Notes: generated from the letters alone by a model not told the origin. Shown: positions 7,901 through 15,595, numbered from the stretch's first letter. The stretch is DNA of 64,000 bases from Microbacterium proteolyticum (GCF_030818075.1 NZ_JAUSZZ010000001.1:496001-560000); one strand, 5' to 3'. Numbers and translations: made by a program.

Positions 7901-7938
7901 CTCGCGACCGGGTGTGGAGGCTCGCCGGCGGGCGGTGA
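4906..7938 (+). CDS. xanthine dehydrogenase, fused [2Fe-2S] and molybdopterin subunits
   Basis: 1010 residues joining two subunits that are usually separate. Residues 1-150 are the small subunit: cysteines 36, 41, 44 and 56 bind the ferredoxin-type cluster, and Cys 95, 98, 126 and 128 (CGFC...CRC) the second cluster. From about residue 265 comes the molybdopterin subunit, with GGGFGGKQE, GAFRGYGLGQ and the C-terminal MSESPYNPVGAA region that should hold the catalytic Glu. Between them is a ~110-residue linker (about 151-262) made largely of repeats: two in-frame 28-residue copies (168-195, 196-223) and then PSAGAG-type repeats. The GTG start overlaps a TGA upstream. The enzyme should oxidise xanthine to urate; NAD+ is the probable acceptor. 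Confidence 0.88.
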   Translation: MRFEVNGIPIEADPRPGQSARTLLRETGHVEVKKGCDAGDCGACSVLLDGTPTHSCIIPAMRLNGRAITTAAGLAPADELHPVQEALANGFGFQCGFCTPGMSVTASTLASGDLDDLDRRMKGNLCRCTGYRPIRDAIRASVLGPVRETGPRCDTAPAGGAPRVCGDGTDADLRHMHADDATARTHPASHQGAGEGTDADLRHMHAQDAAARTYGASHQGVGEADDAGPSAGAGPSAGAGPSAGAGPSAGTGRIGTSTVPEAARRIVQGREPFTFDKPVPGGPPLVLRVVTSPHAHARIVSIDTAAALAVPGVVAVFTHEDVPDVRYSTGRHEHRTDDPDDTRMLDDVVRHVGQRVAAVIGETAEAADAGCRAVLVTYDVLPAVFDPEEARRPGAPLLHPDRTPEERVLAAGRNVVAGFHTGHGGDIDAALAASHTTVTGEWRSSRVTHAALETHGAVGWLDDDGRLVIRSSTQVPFLARDELAHIFGLERDRVRVFAARVGGGFGGKQEIFTEDLTALAVLKLGRPVAYEFSRTDQFVRASLRHPMRVRVTLGSDAGGTLTAMKLDVLSDTGAYGNHAIGVLFHSCAESTTLYRVPVKWIDAEAVYTNNPPSGAFRGYGLGQVVFAVESALDALALELDIDPFDLRRINAVRAGHPLHPDDDEKYEEDLIWGSYGLDQCLDLAQNALERGNGVEAPEGWLVGEGMAAAMIATMAPRGHIAHTTATLRPDGTYLLRVGTAEFGNGTSTVHRQIAATVLDAPLDRLELWAADTDAVRHDTGAFASAGTVVAGKALFGACAALRRRMAEIAAELAGADAAGAELVASGVLVGGEVVTWARIIAAAPAGYVSPEGLTADGAEYGDLRSLAFNVHAARVAVDPETGTVKVLQSIQSADAGVVINPAQCRGQVEGGVAQALGGALYEEVYVEDGVVQNPVFRTYRVPQFADVPDTEVYFADTDDSLGPFGAKSMSESPYNPVGAAIGNAVSRALGRRGYELPFSRDRVWRLAGGR
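5407..5574 (+). repeat. in-frame 84-bp tandem duplication carrying the 63-bp dispersed repeat
   Basis: Units 5407-5490 and 5491-5574 are 84 bp each, exactly 28 codons, so the reading frame survives. Each contains a 63-bp core (5416-5478, 5500-5562) that starts GCTGACTTGCGGCATATGCA and ends CGCAAGTCACC, with TGACTTGCG/CGCAAGTCA as terminal inverted repeats. The core is clearly related to the five intergenic copies at 31338-31943. It lies in the linker between enzyme domains. Confidence 0.85.
5589..5662 (+). repeat. 18-bp tandem repeat encoding PSAGAG in the linker
   Basis: About four consecutive copies of CCGAGTGCGGGGGCCGGG encode a Pro-Ser-Ala-Gly-Ala-Gly low-complexity stretch directly after the 84-bp duplication, inside the xanthine dehydrogenase linker. 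Confidence 0.8.
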
Positions 7939-8101
7939 CGAGACCGCCGTCAGGCGCTCGGACCGGCTCCTCGTCTCCGGGAGCATCGGTCCCTTTCCCG
8001 GCATGGGAATCGACCCTTTCCCTTTGATGGCCTCGGTCCACAATGTCGTAGGCTTTTGCTGGCGGGGAACCGCCTGCGGACACGAGGAAAGGGTGCAGAA
8101 A

Positions 8102-8458
8102 GTGCCGTTTCGCAGCAAAGACACGTTGCAGGCCTGGCTCGATGAATTCGCCGCGATCAGATCCGCCGGCGCGGTAGCGGCGTACGTCGCCGATCAGGAG
8201 CCGGTCGACGGCGTCGACGACGGCCTCGTCATCTTCCCTCTGTCCAACGCGACGACGTCGGTGTACCTCGCGCCGATGGCGGTCGGTGCCCCCGATTGGC
8301 GCGTCACCTTCGAAGCGCAGCCGGACGTGACGGAGCTCGCGCCGAACGCCGTATACGACCTCTGCCGCGAACTCACCGCCGCCGCGGACCTGTGCGCCTT
8401 CCTCCAGCGCAAGTCCGTCGAACACATGGCGCAGTTGGCGGCTGACGCCGAGGCCTGA
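8102..8458 (+). CDS. conserved small actinobacterial protein, paralogue A
   Basis: 118 residues, GTG start at 8102 with a purine-rich GAGGAAAGG about ten bases upstream. The N-terminus VPFRSKDTLQAWLDEFAAIR and the segment DDGLVIFPLSN match MPFHSKKTLEHWVAEFVEVR and DTGLVIVPLEN in the protein at 9744-10118. Both also share a C-terminal ELTAAADLCAFLQRKS-type helix, so the two are clear paralogues. I do not recognise a function. The protein is soluble and acidic, with no signal peptide. It converges with the marR-type gene (one base between the stops). Confidence 0.75.
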   Translation: MPFRSKDTLQAWLDEFAAIRSAGAVAAYVADQEPVDGVDDGLVIFPLSNATTSVYLAPMAVGAPDWRVTFEAQPDVTELAPNAVYDLCRELTAAADLCAFLQRKSVEHMAQLAADAEA

Positions 8459-8459
8459 T

Positions 8460-8942
8460 TCAGGCCGCCGGAACGCCCGTCACTGCGGCGCGGTCGACGC
8501 GCGCCACCTGCTCCTTCGCCGCGAGGGTCGCGTGCCGCATGAATGCCGCGAAATCTTCTTCGACCTTCGGATCGAGCTGTTCGATGATGTTCCGGAACGT
8601 GTTCTGGAAGTGCGCCAGCTGAGACCACGGCTCTTTCTCGAGGTCGATCGCCAGGTGAATGTGATTGACACGGCGGTCGTTCTCATCGGGCTCGCGACGC
8701 ATGATGCCACGGCGGACCAAGCGCTCGACGAGCGTGGTGATACCCGCTGAAGTCACCCCGAGGTGCGTGGCGAGTTCGGAGGGCCGCACGCCCGGGTTGA
8801 TGCTGACATACGCGAGCGCCTTGGCGTCGAGCTCGTTCACCCCGAGCTGTTTCCGCGCACGGGCGGCTGCGTCGTCTCGTTCCCAGCTGTACAGCGCCAG
8901 CGCTGCCATGAGGGGGGACGTCTCACCCGTTTCAGCGTTCAT
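8460..8942 (-). CDS. MarR-family transcriptional regulator
   Basis: 160 residues with the MarR winged helix-turn-helix: LAYVSINPGVRPSELATHLGVTSAGITTLVERLVRRGIMRREPDENDRRV, where the final DxxDRR wing is diagnostic. The flanking helices form the dimer interface. It probably represses itself and the divergent small genes at 9128-9665; its ligand is unknown. The ATG at 8942 has GGGAG six to seven bases upstream. ACCTA/TAGGT-type motifs in the divergent region (8976, 9051-9055, 9067-9078) are candidate operators. Confidence 0.88.
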   Translation of the reverse strand: MNAETGETSPLMAALALYSWERDDAAARARKQLGVNELDAKALAYVSINPGVRPSELATHLGVTSAGITTLVERLVRRGIMRREPDENDRRVNHIHLAIDLEKEPWSQLAHFQNTFRNIIEQLDPKVEEDFAAFMRHATLAAKEQVARVDRAAVTGVPAA

Positions 8943-8974
8943 CCATCACTCCCGAGGTCGTATTTCCTTCCATC

Positions 8975-9080
8975 ATACCTAGCGCCCTAAAGTTCTGACG
9001 CTGATCTTCACCTCTCCTGATCTTCAGCCCTGGTGACACTCAACAAGATTACCTAAGCTCGTTGACTACCTGCTAGGTTG
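8975..9080. promoter_or_regulatory. candidate MarR operators between divergent genes
   Basis: ACCTAG near 8976, TTACCTAAG near 9049, and ACCTGCTAGGT near 9068-9078 are variants of one half-site; ACCTA (9051-9055) and TAGGT (9074-9078) form an inverted pair. CTGATCTTCA also occurs twice as a direct repeat (9001-9010, 9017-9026). A TTGACT at 9062 could be a -35 for the plus-strand genes. Assignment to the MarR protein is inference from position. Confidence 0.35.
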
Positions 9081-9127
9081 ATCATCACCGGGCAGTACTT
9101 GTCCGCCGCACCGGAAGGATCAGGACC

Positions 9128-9295
9128 GTGACCAGCACCGCATTCCCCTCAGCACACGCGACGCGTCTGCGTCGCACCACCTTCGTCCCCTCCCCCGCCG
9201 ATGTGGCCGCTCGTCGGCTGTACATCGGCGTGAGTGCGGCCGCGGCGCTGGTTTCGACCGTCGCGATCGCCGTCGTCACCCCTCTCGTCTTCTGA
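9128..9295 (+). CDS. small single-pass membrane protein (55 aa)
   Basis: GTG at 9128 follows GGAAGGATCAGGA, a good ribosome-binding stretch. The 55-residue product has a basic N-terminal half (ATRLRRTTFVPSPADVAARR) and one C-terminal hydrophobic segment (LYIGVSAAAALVSTVAIAVV), suggesting an inner-membrane peptide with the N-terminus inside. It precedes the DUF7882-like gene by 28 bases and is probably co-transcribed with it under MarR control. No function is known to me. Confidence 0.6.
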   Translation: MTSTAFPSAHATRLRRTTFVPSPADVAARRLYIGVSAAAALVSTVAIAVVTPLVF

Positions 9296-9323
9296 TCTCG
9301 CAACCCCACAGGAAGGACCGACC

Positions 9324-9665
9324 ATGGGCCAGCTCTTCTACGGTTCGAACCCCGAGCCGATCGTGATCGACGACCGTCTGCTGCAGTACCTGCAGGTCGT
9401 GCTCTCCACGAAGCTCCGGCGCGGCGAATCGTTCACGATCACCTGGACGGACGCGGAGTCCGGTCACCTGCGCACCACTCTCTGGATCCAGCCGGCCATC
9501 TCGCTGCGGTTCCAGTACTCCTCCGCCGACGCGGAACGCCTTTCGGGCGGCTACCTCCGTCAGCTCGCCGACCAAGCCGCGATGTCGTCCGGGCTCCTGC
9601 TGAACGCCTCGACCTGGCAGCAGCAGGAAGACGCCCACCGCGTGCAGCTCGCCGCTGCGGCGTGA
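9324..9665 (+). CDS. DUF7882-like small protein
   Basis: 113 residues starting MGQLFYGSNPEPIVIDDRLL, with LQVVLSTKLRRGESFTITW, a TTLWIQPAISLRF strand and a C-terminal helix (RQLADQAAMSSGLLL). This matches the small Microbacteriaceae family that I remember as DUF7882, often near MarR regulators and sometimes mislabelled as an ATP-dependent ligase. No biochemical function is known to me. The ATG at 9324 follows GGAAGGA. It lies between the small membrane protein and the paralogue at 9744, with a hairpin terminator after it. Confidence 0.75.
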   Translation: MGQLFYGSNPEPIVIDDRLLQYLQVVLSTKLRRGESFTITWTDAESGHLRTTLWIQPAISLRFQYSSADAERLSGGYLRQLADQAAMSSGLLLNASTWQQQEDAHRVQLAAAA

Positions 9666-9689
9666 CCACCGCTGAAACCCCGGTACGAG

Positions 9690-9715
9690 CCCGCCCCTGA
9701 CGGGGCGGGTTCGTC
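9690..9715 (+). terminator. rho-independent-type hairpin after the DUF7882-like gene
   Basis: CCCGCCCC (9690-9697), a four-base loop TGAC, then GGGGCGGG (9702-9709), followed by TTCGTCGTTTCC. It is a strong GC stem with a modest T-rich tail, between 9665 and the next gene at 9744. Confidence 0.6.
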
Positions 9716-9743
9716 GTTTCCCCATTTCCCAGGAGCAGGACCC

Positions 9744-10118
9744 ATGCCCTTCCACAGCAAGAAGACCCTCGAGCACTGGGTGGCGGAGTTCGTCGAGGTC
9801 AGAGGCGGTGCCGAGGCCGTTCGCGTCGTCGTGCAGGAGACACCGGGTGACCAGGACACCGGTCTCGTCATCGTGCCCCTGGAGAATGCCCCCCACACGG
9901 TCTGGATGGAGCCCCGGTCAACGGGCGACGACCTGAACTGGCACGTCGTCATCGAACAGTCCGACAGCCCCTTGGATCTGACCAGCTTCGAACTGAACGC
10001 CCTCACCCACGAGTTGCAGATCGCCGCCGAGCTGTGCGCATTCCTGCAAGAGAAGTCGCTCGGCTCCTTCGACTTCGAGGCCGAGTCCAGCGCGGAGTCC
10101 GAGGCGCCCGCGGAATAG
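9744..10118 (+). CDS. conserved small actinobacterial protein, paralogue B
   Basis: 124 residues, homologous over its length to the protein at 8102-8458 (shared MPF-SK-TL N-terminus, GLVI-PL-N core, ELNALTHELQIAAELCAFLQEKS helix). Its C-terminus is very acidic (FEAESSAESEAPAE). A GGAGCAGGA box precedes the ATG. With the MarR gene, the 55-aa membrane protein and the DUF7882-like protein it makes a small gene set bounded by two paralogues. I do not recognise a function. Confidence 0.75.
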   Translation: MPFHSKKTLEHWVAEFVEVRGGAEAVRVVVQETPGDQDTGLVIVPLENAPHTVWMEPRSTGDDLNWHVVIEQSDSPLDLTSFELNALTHELQIAAELCAFLQEKSLGSFDFEAESSAESEAPAE

Positions 10119-10221
10119 GGGCCTCGCGACGAAGGCAGCGTGGTCCGGTGACCGCGGGCTCCGGCTCGCGTCCTCTGCGAGCGCTTGCCGATGTGCCGGT
10201 GCGCGGACGACGAGCGGATCG

Positions 10222-11079
10222 TCAGATCGGCGTCGCTCCACCTCGCACCCGGATGCCGCCGACCGGCGGAACCTCCACGGCCAGCACGCTCGGCCGGCCG
10301 ATGTGCCGCCCCTGCTCGACGGTGAAGCCGAACGGTGCGGGCACCCCGATGCGGTCGCGCAGGTAGGCGCCCAGCGAGGCCGCGGCGGAGCCCGTCGCCG
10401 GGTCTTCGGTGATGTCTGCGACCGGGAAGAGGTTTCGCGCCTCGGCGACGAGCCCGTCAACGATGTCGCCGGCGACGTGCACGACGATCACGGTGCCCTT
10501 CCAACCGCGCTCGTCGAGGAGTGCGCGCATCGCCGCGGCGTCGAAGACGAACGAATCGAACAGGTCGCGGGAGGCGAGGGCGACCACCGGGTGCAGGTTT
10601 CCGGCGAACGACTGGGCCAGCGGCATCCGCTCGTCGAGGTCGTCCGCAGACACGCCCAGGAGGGCGAGGAGACGGTCGGCGACCTCGGGCTCCAGATCGA
10701 TGACGTACGGCTCGACGCTCGTGAACCCGGCCACGACGCGGCCGTCCGGACCGGGCTCCGTCGTCACGTCGACCGACCCTGCGGCGGTGTCGAAGACGAA
10801 CTCCCCCGGACCGTCCACCTCGGCGAGTGCGACGGCGGTCGCGATGGTGGCGTGCCCGCAGAACGGCACCTCGTCGTCGGGCGAGAAGTAGCGGACGCGA
10901 ATGCGCCGCCCGTCGCGCGCGGTGACGAACGCGGTCTCGGGGTGTCCCAGGTCGGCGGCGATGCGCTGCATCTGCGCGTCGTCGAGGTCCGCGGCCTCCA
11001 GGACCACCCCGGCGGGATTGCCGCCGCCGGGTTCGGCGGCGAAGGCGAGCAGTTCGAGGATGCCAGGAGCGTCGGTCAC
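10222..11079 (-). CDS. PhzF-family isomerase/epimerase-like protein
   Basis: 285 residues of the PhzF/DapF-like fold. It has the substrate-loop PETAFV with its conserved catalytic-type Glu, FCGHATIATA, and the second-lobe DPATGSAAASLG. Family members include PhzF of phenazine synthesis and many uncharacterised proteins, so the substrate is unknown; no other phenazine gene is present. The start is taken as GTG 11079. It has the same orientation as the ureide operon, 149 bases downstream of its last gene, with a hairpin between, so it is probably a separate unit. Confidence 0.82.
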   Translation of the reverse strand: MTDAPGILELLAFAAEPGGGNPAGVVLEAADLDDAQMQRIAADLGHPETAFVTARDGRRIRVRYFSPDDEVPFCGHATIATAVALAEVDGPGEFVFDTAAGSVDVTTEPGPDGRVVAGFTSVEPYVIDLEPEVADRLLALLGVSADDLDERMPLAQSFAGNLHPVVALASRDLFDSFVFDAAAMRALLDERGWKGTVIVVHVAGDIVDGLVAEARNLFPVADITEDPATGSAAASLGAYLRDRIGVPAPFGFTVEQGRHIGRPSVLAVEVPPVGGIRVRGGATPI

Positions 11080-11168
11080 GAGTCGATTCTCGCCCCGATG
11101 CCCTCGAAGAGACGCGGGCCAATCCGTGGTGAGTGGCCGCTCCCTCCCCGGGCTCGGGGCGGGTGACG

Positions 11169-11203
11169 CCGGCGAGCACGGTGTCGCTCGACCTGCTCGC
11201 CGG
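11169..11203 (-). terminator. hairpin after the allantoate amidohydrolase gene
   Basis: CCGGCGAGCA (11169-11178) and TGCTCGCCGG (11194-11203) form a perfect 10-bp stem with a 15-base loop, just downstream of the stop at 11229 on the minus strand. There is no clear T tract, so its terminator activity is uncertain. Confidence 0.35.
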
Positions 11204-11228
11204 AGACGACGCTCGTCCGGTGCGGTGG

Positions 11229-12512
11229 TCAACGCGGCTCCGCCCCCAGGTGCAGCACCGCCTCCGCGAAGGCGCGAAGGCCCGCCGCGACGTCGACGGC
11301 CGTGACCGCTTCGTCGGGGTGGTGGCTGATGCCGTCGGGGTTGCGGAGGAAGAGCATGCCGACCTCGGTGATCGCCCCGATCGACATGGCGTCGTGGCCG
11401 GCGCGGCTGAAGAGGGTCGGGGCCTCGCCGCCGATGCCCGCTCGCACGACGTCTTGCAGCAGGGGGGCGCAGAAGACGGCCGGCGCGCTGTGCACCTCGC
11501 GGGCGTGCCAGCGCAGACCACGACGGCCCATGATGGCATCCAGGTCGCGGGAGATCTCGTCCCACGTGTGGTCGCGGGTGGCGTCGAACTCCCCGCGCAG
11601 GTCGAGGGAGAAATGCGCTTCACCGGGCACGACGTTCACCGCCCCCGGGAACGCCTCGAGCTGCCCGACCGTGCCGATGATGTGGTGCTCGCCGCGGCAG
11701 ATGCGCTCGACCGCGAGGGCCGCTTCGCTCGCCCCGAGCAGCGCGTCGCGGCGCATGTCGTAGGGCGTGCCACCGGCGTGCCGGGCTTCGCCCTCGACCA
11801 CGAGCTGGAACCGCCGGGCGGACGCGATGGACGACACCGCCGCGAGAGCCTGCCCGCTGCGGTGCAGTTCCGGCCCCTGCTCGATGTGCGCCTCGAGGTA
11901 CCCCACGAGTTCGTCGGGGCGGCGGGCGGCTTCGCCGATGCGGCCGGGGTCGAGACCGAACTCGCGGAAGGCCTGCCGCAACGTGTAGCCGTCGGCATCC
12001 GTGAGGTTCCACCAGGCTTCGTCCCACTGCCCCGCGACGGCCGACGAGCCGAGCAGCGCCTTGCCGAAACGCGTGCCCTCCTCGTCGCTGAAGGCGATGA
12101 CCTCGAGCGCGAACGGGAACGGACTGGATGCCGCACCCTCGTCGTCGACGCGGCGGACGAGCCGGACGACCTCCAGGGCCATCAGCACGCCGACGATCCC
12201 GTCGAAGCGTCCGGCATCGGGGACGGTGTCGAGGTGGGAGCCCAACAGCAGTGCGGGGGCGTCCGGAGCGCCGGCAGGGGCGAGGCGACCCACCTGATTG
12301 CCCGCGGCATCCTGACGCGTGCTCATGCCGAGCTCGCGCATCCACTCGGCGGCGAGACGGTTCACCCGGGCGTGCTCGGGCGACAGGTAGACCCGCGTGA
12401 TGCTCCCGGGCGTGGCGGTGACGCGCGCCAGCTCTTCGCAGCGGCCCATGACACGGCGTGCGGCCGAGGCGATGCGCTCGGGGGCGACCTGCAGGCGGGT
12501 GGCTGCGCTCAC
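11229..12512 (-). CDS. allC: allantoate amidohydrolase (M20 family)
   Basis: 427 residues of the AllC/beta-ureidopropionase branch of M20 metallohydrolases. Metal and catalytic motifs are visible: GSHLDTVPDAG (His 93) with Asp 104, FSDEEGTRF (Glu 144-145), and late HDAMSIG. It hydrolyses allantoate to ureidoglycine with release of CO2 and ammonia. GTG at 12512 is chosen because GGAGGG lies just upstream. It is the last gene of a minus-strand operon, 64 bases after the aminotransferase that would consume its product. Other M20 carbamoylases look similar, but the context favours allantoate. Confidence 0.87.
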   Translation of the reverse strand: MSAATRLQVAPERIASAARRVMGRCEELARVTATPGSITRVYLSPEHARVNRLAAEWMRELGMSTRQDAAGNQVGRLAPAGAPDAPALLLGSHLDTVPDAGRFDGIVGVLMALEVVRLVRRVDDEGAASSPFPFALEVIAFSDEEGTRFGKALLGSSAVAGQWDEAWWNLTDADGYTLRQAFREFGLDPGRIGEAARRPDELVGYLEAHIEQGPELHRSGQALAAVSSIASARRFQLVVEGEARHAGGTPYDMRRDALLGASEAALAVERICRGEHHIIGTVGQLEAFPGAVNVVPGEAHFSLDLRGEFDATRDHTWDEISRDLDAIMGRRGLRWHAREVHSAPAVFCAPLLQDVVRAGIGGEAPTLFSRAGHDAMSIGAITEVGMLFLRNPDGISHHPDEAVTAVDVAAGLRAFAEAVLHLGAEPR

Positions 12513-12576
12513 GGGAGCCCTCCACCCGTGCGCGGCTCCGGCCACTGAGGTGCGCCGACGGAACGGGCGAGGAACG

Positions 12577-13812
12577 TCATGAGCGCGCTCCCGCGTACAC
12601 GCCCTGCGCCGCCTCCACACCGCCGCCCGCCGGCACCGCCGCGCCGTGACGGCGCAGCACCGCCTCGAGCGCGGCGAGGGTGGTGAGCACGGCGTCGGTT
12701 CGCGCGTTGTACCCCATCGTGCCGATGCGCCAGACCCGGCCGTGCAGCGGTCCGAACGAGGTGCCGATCTCGATGCCGAAGTCGCTCAGCAGCTCCGCGC
12801 GCACGGCGTCGCCGGTCACTCCGTCGGGGATCTCCACCGCGACGACGTTGGTCATCTTGTGTGCGACGTCGCCGAAGACCGTCAGCCCGAGGCCCTGGAC
12901 GCCGGCGAGCATCGCGTCGCCGTGCAGCTGGTGTCGCGCGATCACCGCATCGCGGCCCTCGAGGAGCAGCACGCGGGCGCACTCGCGGGCCCCGTAGAGC
13001 ATGGTGGTGGCCTCGGTGTGGTGGTTCAGACGTCGCGGGCCCCAGTAGTCGAGGATCATCGCGAGATCGAAGTAGTTGGAGCGGATGAAGTCGGATGCCA
13101 CGGCATCGCCCTCCTCGCGGATGCCCGCCTCCACCCGCGCGCGGGAGCGTGCCACCTCGACGGCGCGCTCCGACAGGCTGATCGGCGCCGAGCCGGAGGG
13201 TCCGCCGAGGCACTTCTGCAGGCCCGCGGTCGCGGCATCCAGGCCCCACGCGTCCATCTCGAACGGGTTGCCGCCGAGGGATGCCGTGGCGTCGGTGTAG
13301 AAGAGTGCGCCGTGGGCCGCGCAGATCTCGCCGATCTCGTCGAGCGGCTGCAGCATGGTCGTCGACGTGTCACCCTGGACGCACGCGACGAGATGCGGCT
13401 TCACCCGCTCGACGGCTTCGCGGATCGCCGACACCGGGAAGACCTCGCCCCACGGCACCTCGATGGTGTGCACCTCGGCGAGCGCACGCTCGGCGATCTC
13501 GGCCAGCAGGTGGCCAAAGCGTCCGAAGACGGGGACGAGCACGCGCTGCCCGGGACGCACGAGCGAGAGGATCGCGGCCTCGATACCGGCACGGCTGGTG
13601 CCGTCGATGAGCACCGTCGCGTCGTTGTCGGTGGCCCAGACCTGGCGGTACAGCTCCTGGGTCTCGCTCATCGTCGCCGTCATGAACGGGTCGTACTGGC
13701 CGACGAGCGGCGCCCCCATCGCGCGCAGAACGCTCGGGTAGGCCGAGATCGGGCCGGGGCCCATCAGCAGGCGGGCGGGCGGGTCGATGGGGCCGGGGAG
13801 GGTGCTGTTCAC
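12577..13812 (-). CDS. pucG: ureidoglycine-glyoxylate aminotransferase-like (PucG)
   Basis: 411 residues, class V PLP aminotransferase of the alanine-glyoxylate type. The Schiff-base lysine is in AGLQKCLGGPSG (Lys 200), with Asp 174 in FYTDATASLGG and the N-terminal LLMGPGPISAYPSVL segment. In Bacillus, PucG transfers the amino group of ureidoglycine to glyoxylate, giving oxalurate and glycine. The position between allantoate amidohydrolase and the amidase fusion supports that role. GTG 13812 has GGAGA upstream. A generic alanine-glyoxylate or serine-pyruvate activity is the alternative. Confidence 0.83.
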   Translation of the reverse strand: MNSTLPGPIDPPARLLMGPGPISAYPSVLRAMGAPLVGQYDPFMTATMSETQELYRQVWATDNDATVLIDGTSRAGIEAAILSLVRPGQRVLVPVFGRFGHLLAEIAERALAEVHTIEVPWGEVFPVSAIREAVERVKPHLVACVQGDTSTTMLQPLDEIGEICAAHGALFYTDATASLGGNPFEMDAWGLDAATAGLQKCLGGPSGSAPISLSERAVEVARSRARVEAGIREEGDAVASDFIRSNYFDLAMILDYWGPRRLNHHTEATTMLYGARECARVLLLEGRDAVIARHQLHGDAMLAGVQGLGLTVFGDVAHKMTNVVAVEIPDGVTGDAVRAELLSDFGIEIGTSFGPLHGRVWRIGTMGYNARTDAVLTTLAALEAVLRRHGAAVPAGGGVEAAQGVYAGARS

Positions 13813-14002
13813 GAGGTCTCCGTGGGACGAGAGCGGGCGATGAGGGGAGAAGGGACCGGCGCATCCGGCCGGGCGGGCACCGGTGTGCGGAGCGCGGACC
13901 GGACTCGCGCACCCTGGCGGGCCGAGCGGTCGCGCCGACCGGGAAGCCGCGGGGCGTGGGCCGCGGAGGTCGCACTCCTCGAGGACCGCGCAGGGATCGG
14001 GG

Positions 14003-15595
14003 TCATGATCGGCTACCGGATGCCACGAGGGCGGCGAGCCGGCGGGCGAGACGCACGAGCGCGATATCGGTGCCCGCGCGCGAGACGAGGCACACGCCGA
14101 CGGGCGCACCATCGACCGTCAGCAACGGCACCGACACCGCCGGGAGCCCCGCGACGGCGGCCGGCGCCGTCATGCGCAGGGTCGCCGCGCGAACGGCATG
14201 CACGTCGGCGGTGCGCTGCGGGGCGGGCCCGGGAACCGTGGGGAAGATCAGCACGGCGCCGTCGACGAGCTCGGCCAGGTGCGCCGCGAGCGGGTCGAGC
14301 TCGGCCCGCGCCGCCCGTTCGTCGGCGGCCGTGATCTGCGCGGCGACGCGGAAGCGCTCGGCGACGGCGGGCCCCACCGCCCCGGGGTGCGCGCGCAGCC
14401 AGTCGCCGTCGTTGCGCCAGGCCTCGGCGCCCTGGACGGTGCGGAAGGCGGCGAAGGTGGCATCCAGGTCGCCCGTGTGCACGGCGCGGAAGGAGGGCGG
14501 ATCGTCGGATGCCGCGAAGGCGGCCAAGAGCTTCGAGAAGGCCTCCCGCGTGGCGGCGTCGGCGCAGTCGAGGATCTCGTCGGGAACGAGGAAACGCCAC
14601 GGGAGGTCGTCGCCGGAGGCGCCGTAGACGTTCTCGGTCGAGGCGGACCCGTCGTAGCTGAGGCACCAGTCGGCGACCCGCTGCAGCGTCTCGCCGTCGC
14701 GCGTGAGCCAGCCGATGGTGTCGAACGACTGCGCGAGCGGGAGCATGCCCTGGCGCGGCACGAGGTCGTGGGTGGTGCGCAGGCCCCACAGTCCCTGGTA
14801 CGAGGCGGGCACGCGGATGGAGCCGGCGGTGTCGGTGGCCAGGCCGATGTCGGCGTGGCCGAGCGCGACGGCCGACGCCGGTCCGCCCGACGACCCGCCG
14901 GGCAGGGCTCCGACCACCGCGCCATTGGGCGGGGTGCCGTAGTGCACGTTGTCGCCGGCGATCGAGTAGGCGAACTCGTCGGTGCGGGCGATGCCGCGCA
15001 ACGACGCCCCGGCACGGAGCAGGTCGGCGACGGCGGGCGCGGTGGCCTTCTCCGGCCGCGCCTCTTCGAGGAACGTGGGGTTGCCCGCGCCGATGCGGAA
15101 GCCGGCGATCGCGAAGAGGTCTTTCACGGCGACGGTGAGCCCTTCGAGCGGCCCCTCCCACGCGCCCTGCAGGAACGGGTCGCCGACGCTCCGCCAGATC
15201 GTGCGGTCGAGGGCGGGGGTGCGCGGGGTGACGTGAGCGGCGGTGATGAGCCACTGCCCCTCGACGCGCTCCCACACCTGGGTCTGCAGGCCGCGGCCCC
15301 CGCCGACGAACTGCGACACCGACATCAGCAGCGCGATGTCGCCGTCCGAGCTCTCGCCCTCGTTCGCCGTCGCGAGCGGACGGTAGTGGATCTCGGCGAT
15401 CCGCCGCGGCGGGACGCCGCCGCGCAGCGACCGGAACCCGCTGATCGCGTCGTGGCCGACGAGGAGCCCCGCGGCGTCACCGCGCAGGGTGTCGGGACCG
15501 GGCGCGAAGAAGGCATCGAGGGCGTCGAGGTCGTTCGCGATGATGGCGCGCTCGTACGCGTCGAAGGCGTCTCGCAGGTCTGCGGGCATGTCCAC
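14003..15595 (-). CDS. AtzH-like domain fused to an amidase-signature hydrolase
   Basis: About 530 residues. Residues 3-125 are an NTF2-like AtzH/HpxZ (DUF3225-type) domain (LRDAFDAYERAIIANDLDAL, RIAEIHYRPLA, WLITAAHVTPR). Residues ~145-530 are an amidase-signature hydrolase with the full Ser-Ser-Lys triad: Lys 158 (VAVKDLF), Ser 235 (GGSSGG) and nucleophile Ser 259 (DTAGSIRVPAS). In Klebsiella purine operons an amidase and HpxZ are separate genes of the oxalurate branch, and AtzF/AtzH act on allophanate-type compounds. A role on oxalurate or a related ureide is therefore likely but inferred. The start is uncertain: GTG 15595 or ATG 15589. It is followed by PucG about 190 bases on. Confidence 0.8.
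   Translation of the reverse strand: MDMPADLRDAFDAYERAIIANDLDALDAFFAPGPDTLRGDAAGLLVGHDAISGFRSLRGGVPPRRIAEIHYRPLATANEGESSDGDIALLMSVSQFVGGGRGLQTQVWERVEGQWLITAAHVTPRTPALDRTIWRSVGDPFLQGAWEGPLEGLTVAVKDLFAIAGFRIGAGNPTFLEEARPEKATAPAVADLLRAGASLRGIARTDEFAYSIAGDNVHYGTPPNGAVVGALPGGSSGGPASAVALGHADIGLATDTAGSIRVPASYQGLWGLRTTHDLVPRQGMLPLAQSFDTIGWLTRDGETLQRVADWCLSYDGSASTENVYGASGDDLPWRFLVPDEILDCADAATREAFSKLLAAFAASDDPPSFRAVHTGDLDATFAAFRTVQGAEAWRNDGDWLRAHPGAVGPAVAERFRVAAQITAADERAARAELDPLAAHLAELVDGAVLIFPTVPGPAPQRTADVHAVRAATLRMTAPAAVAGLPAVSVPLLTVDGAPVGVCLVSRAGTDIALVRLARRLAALVASGSRS

Noticed and set aside
9345..9365. tRNA-like GGTTCGAACCCC sequence
   Set aside because: It lies within the DUF7882-like coding sequence and no cloverleaf can be built around it.
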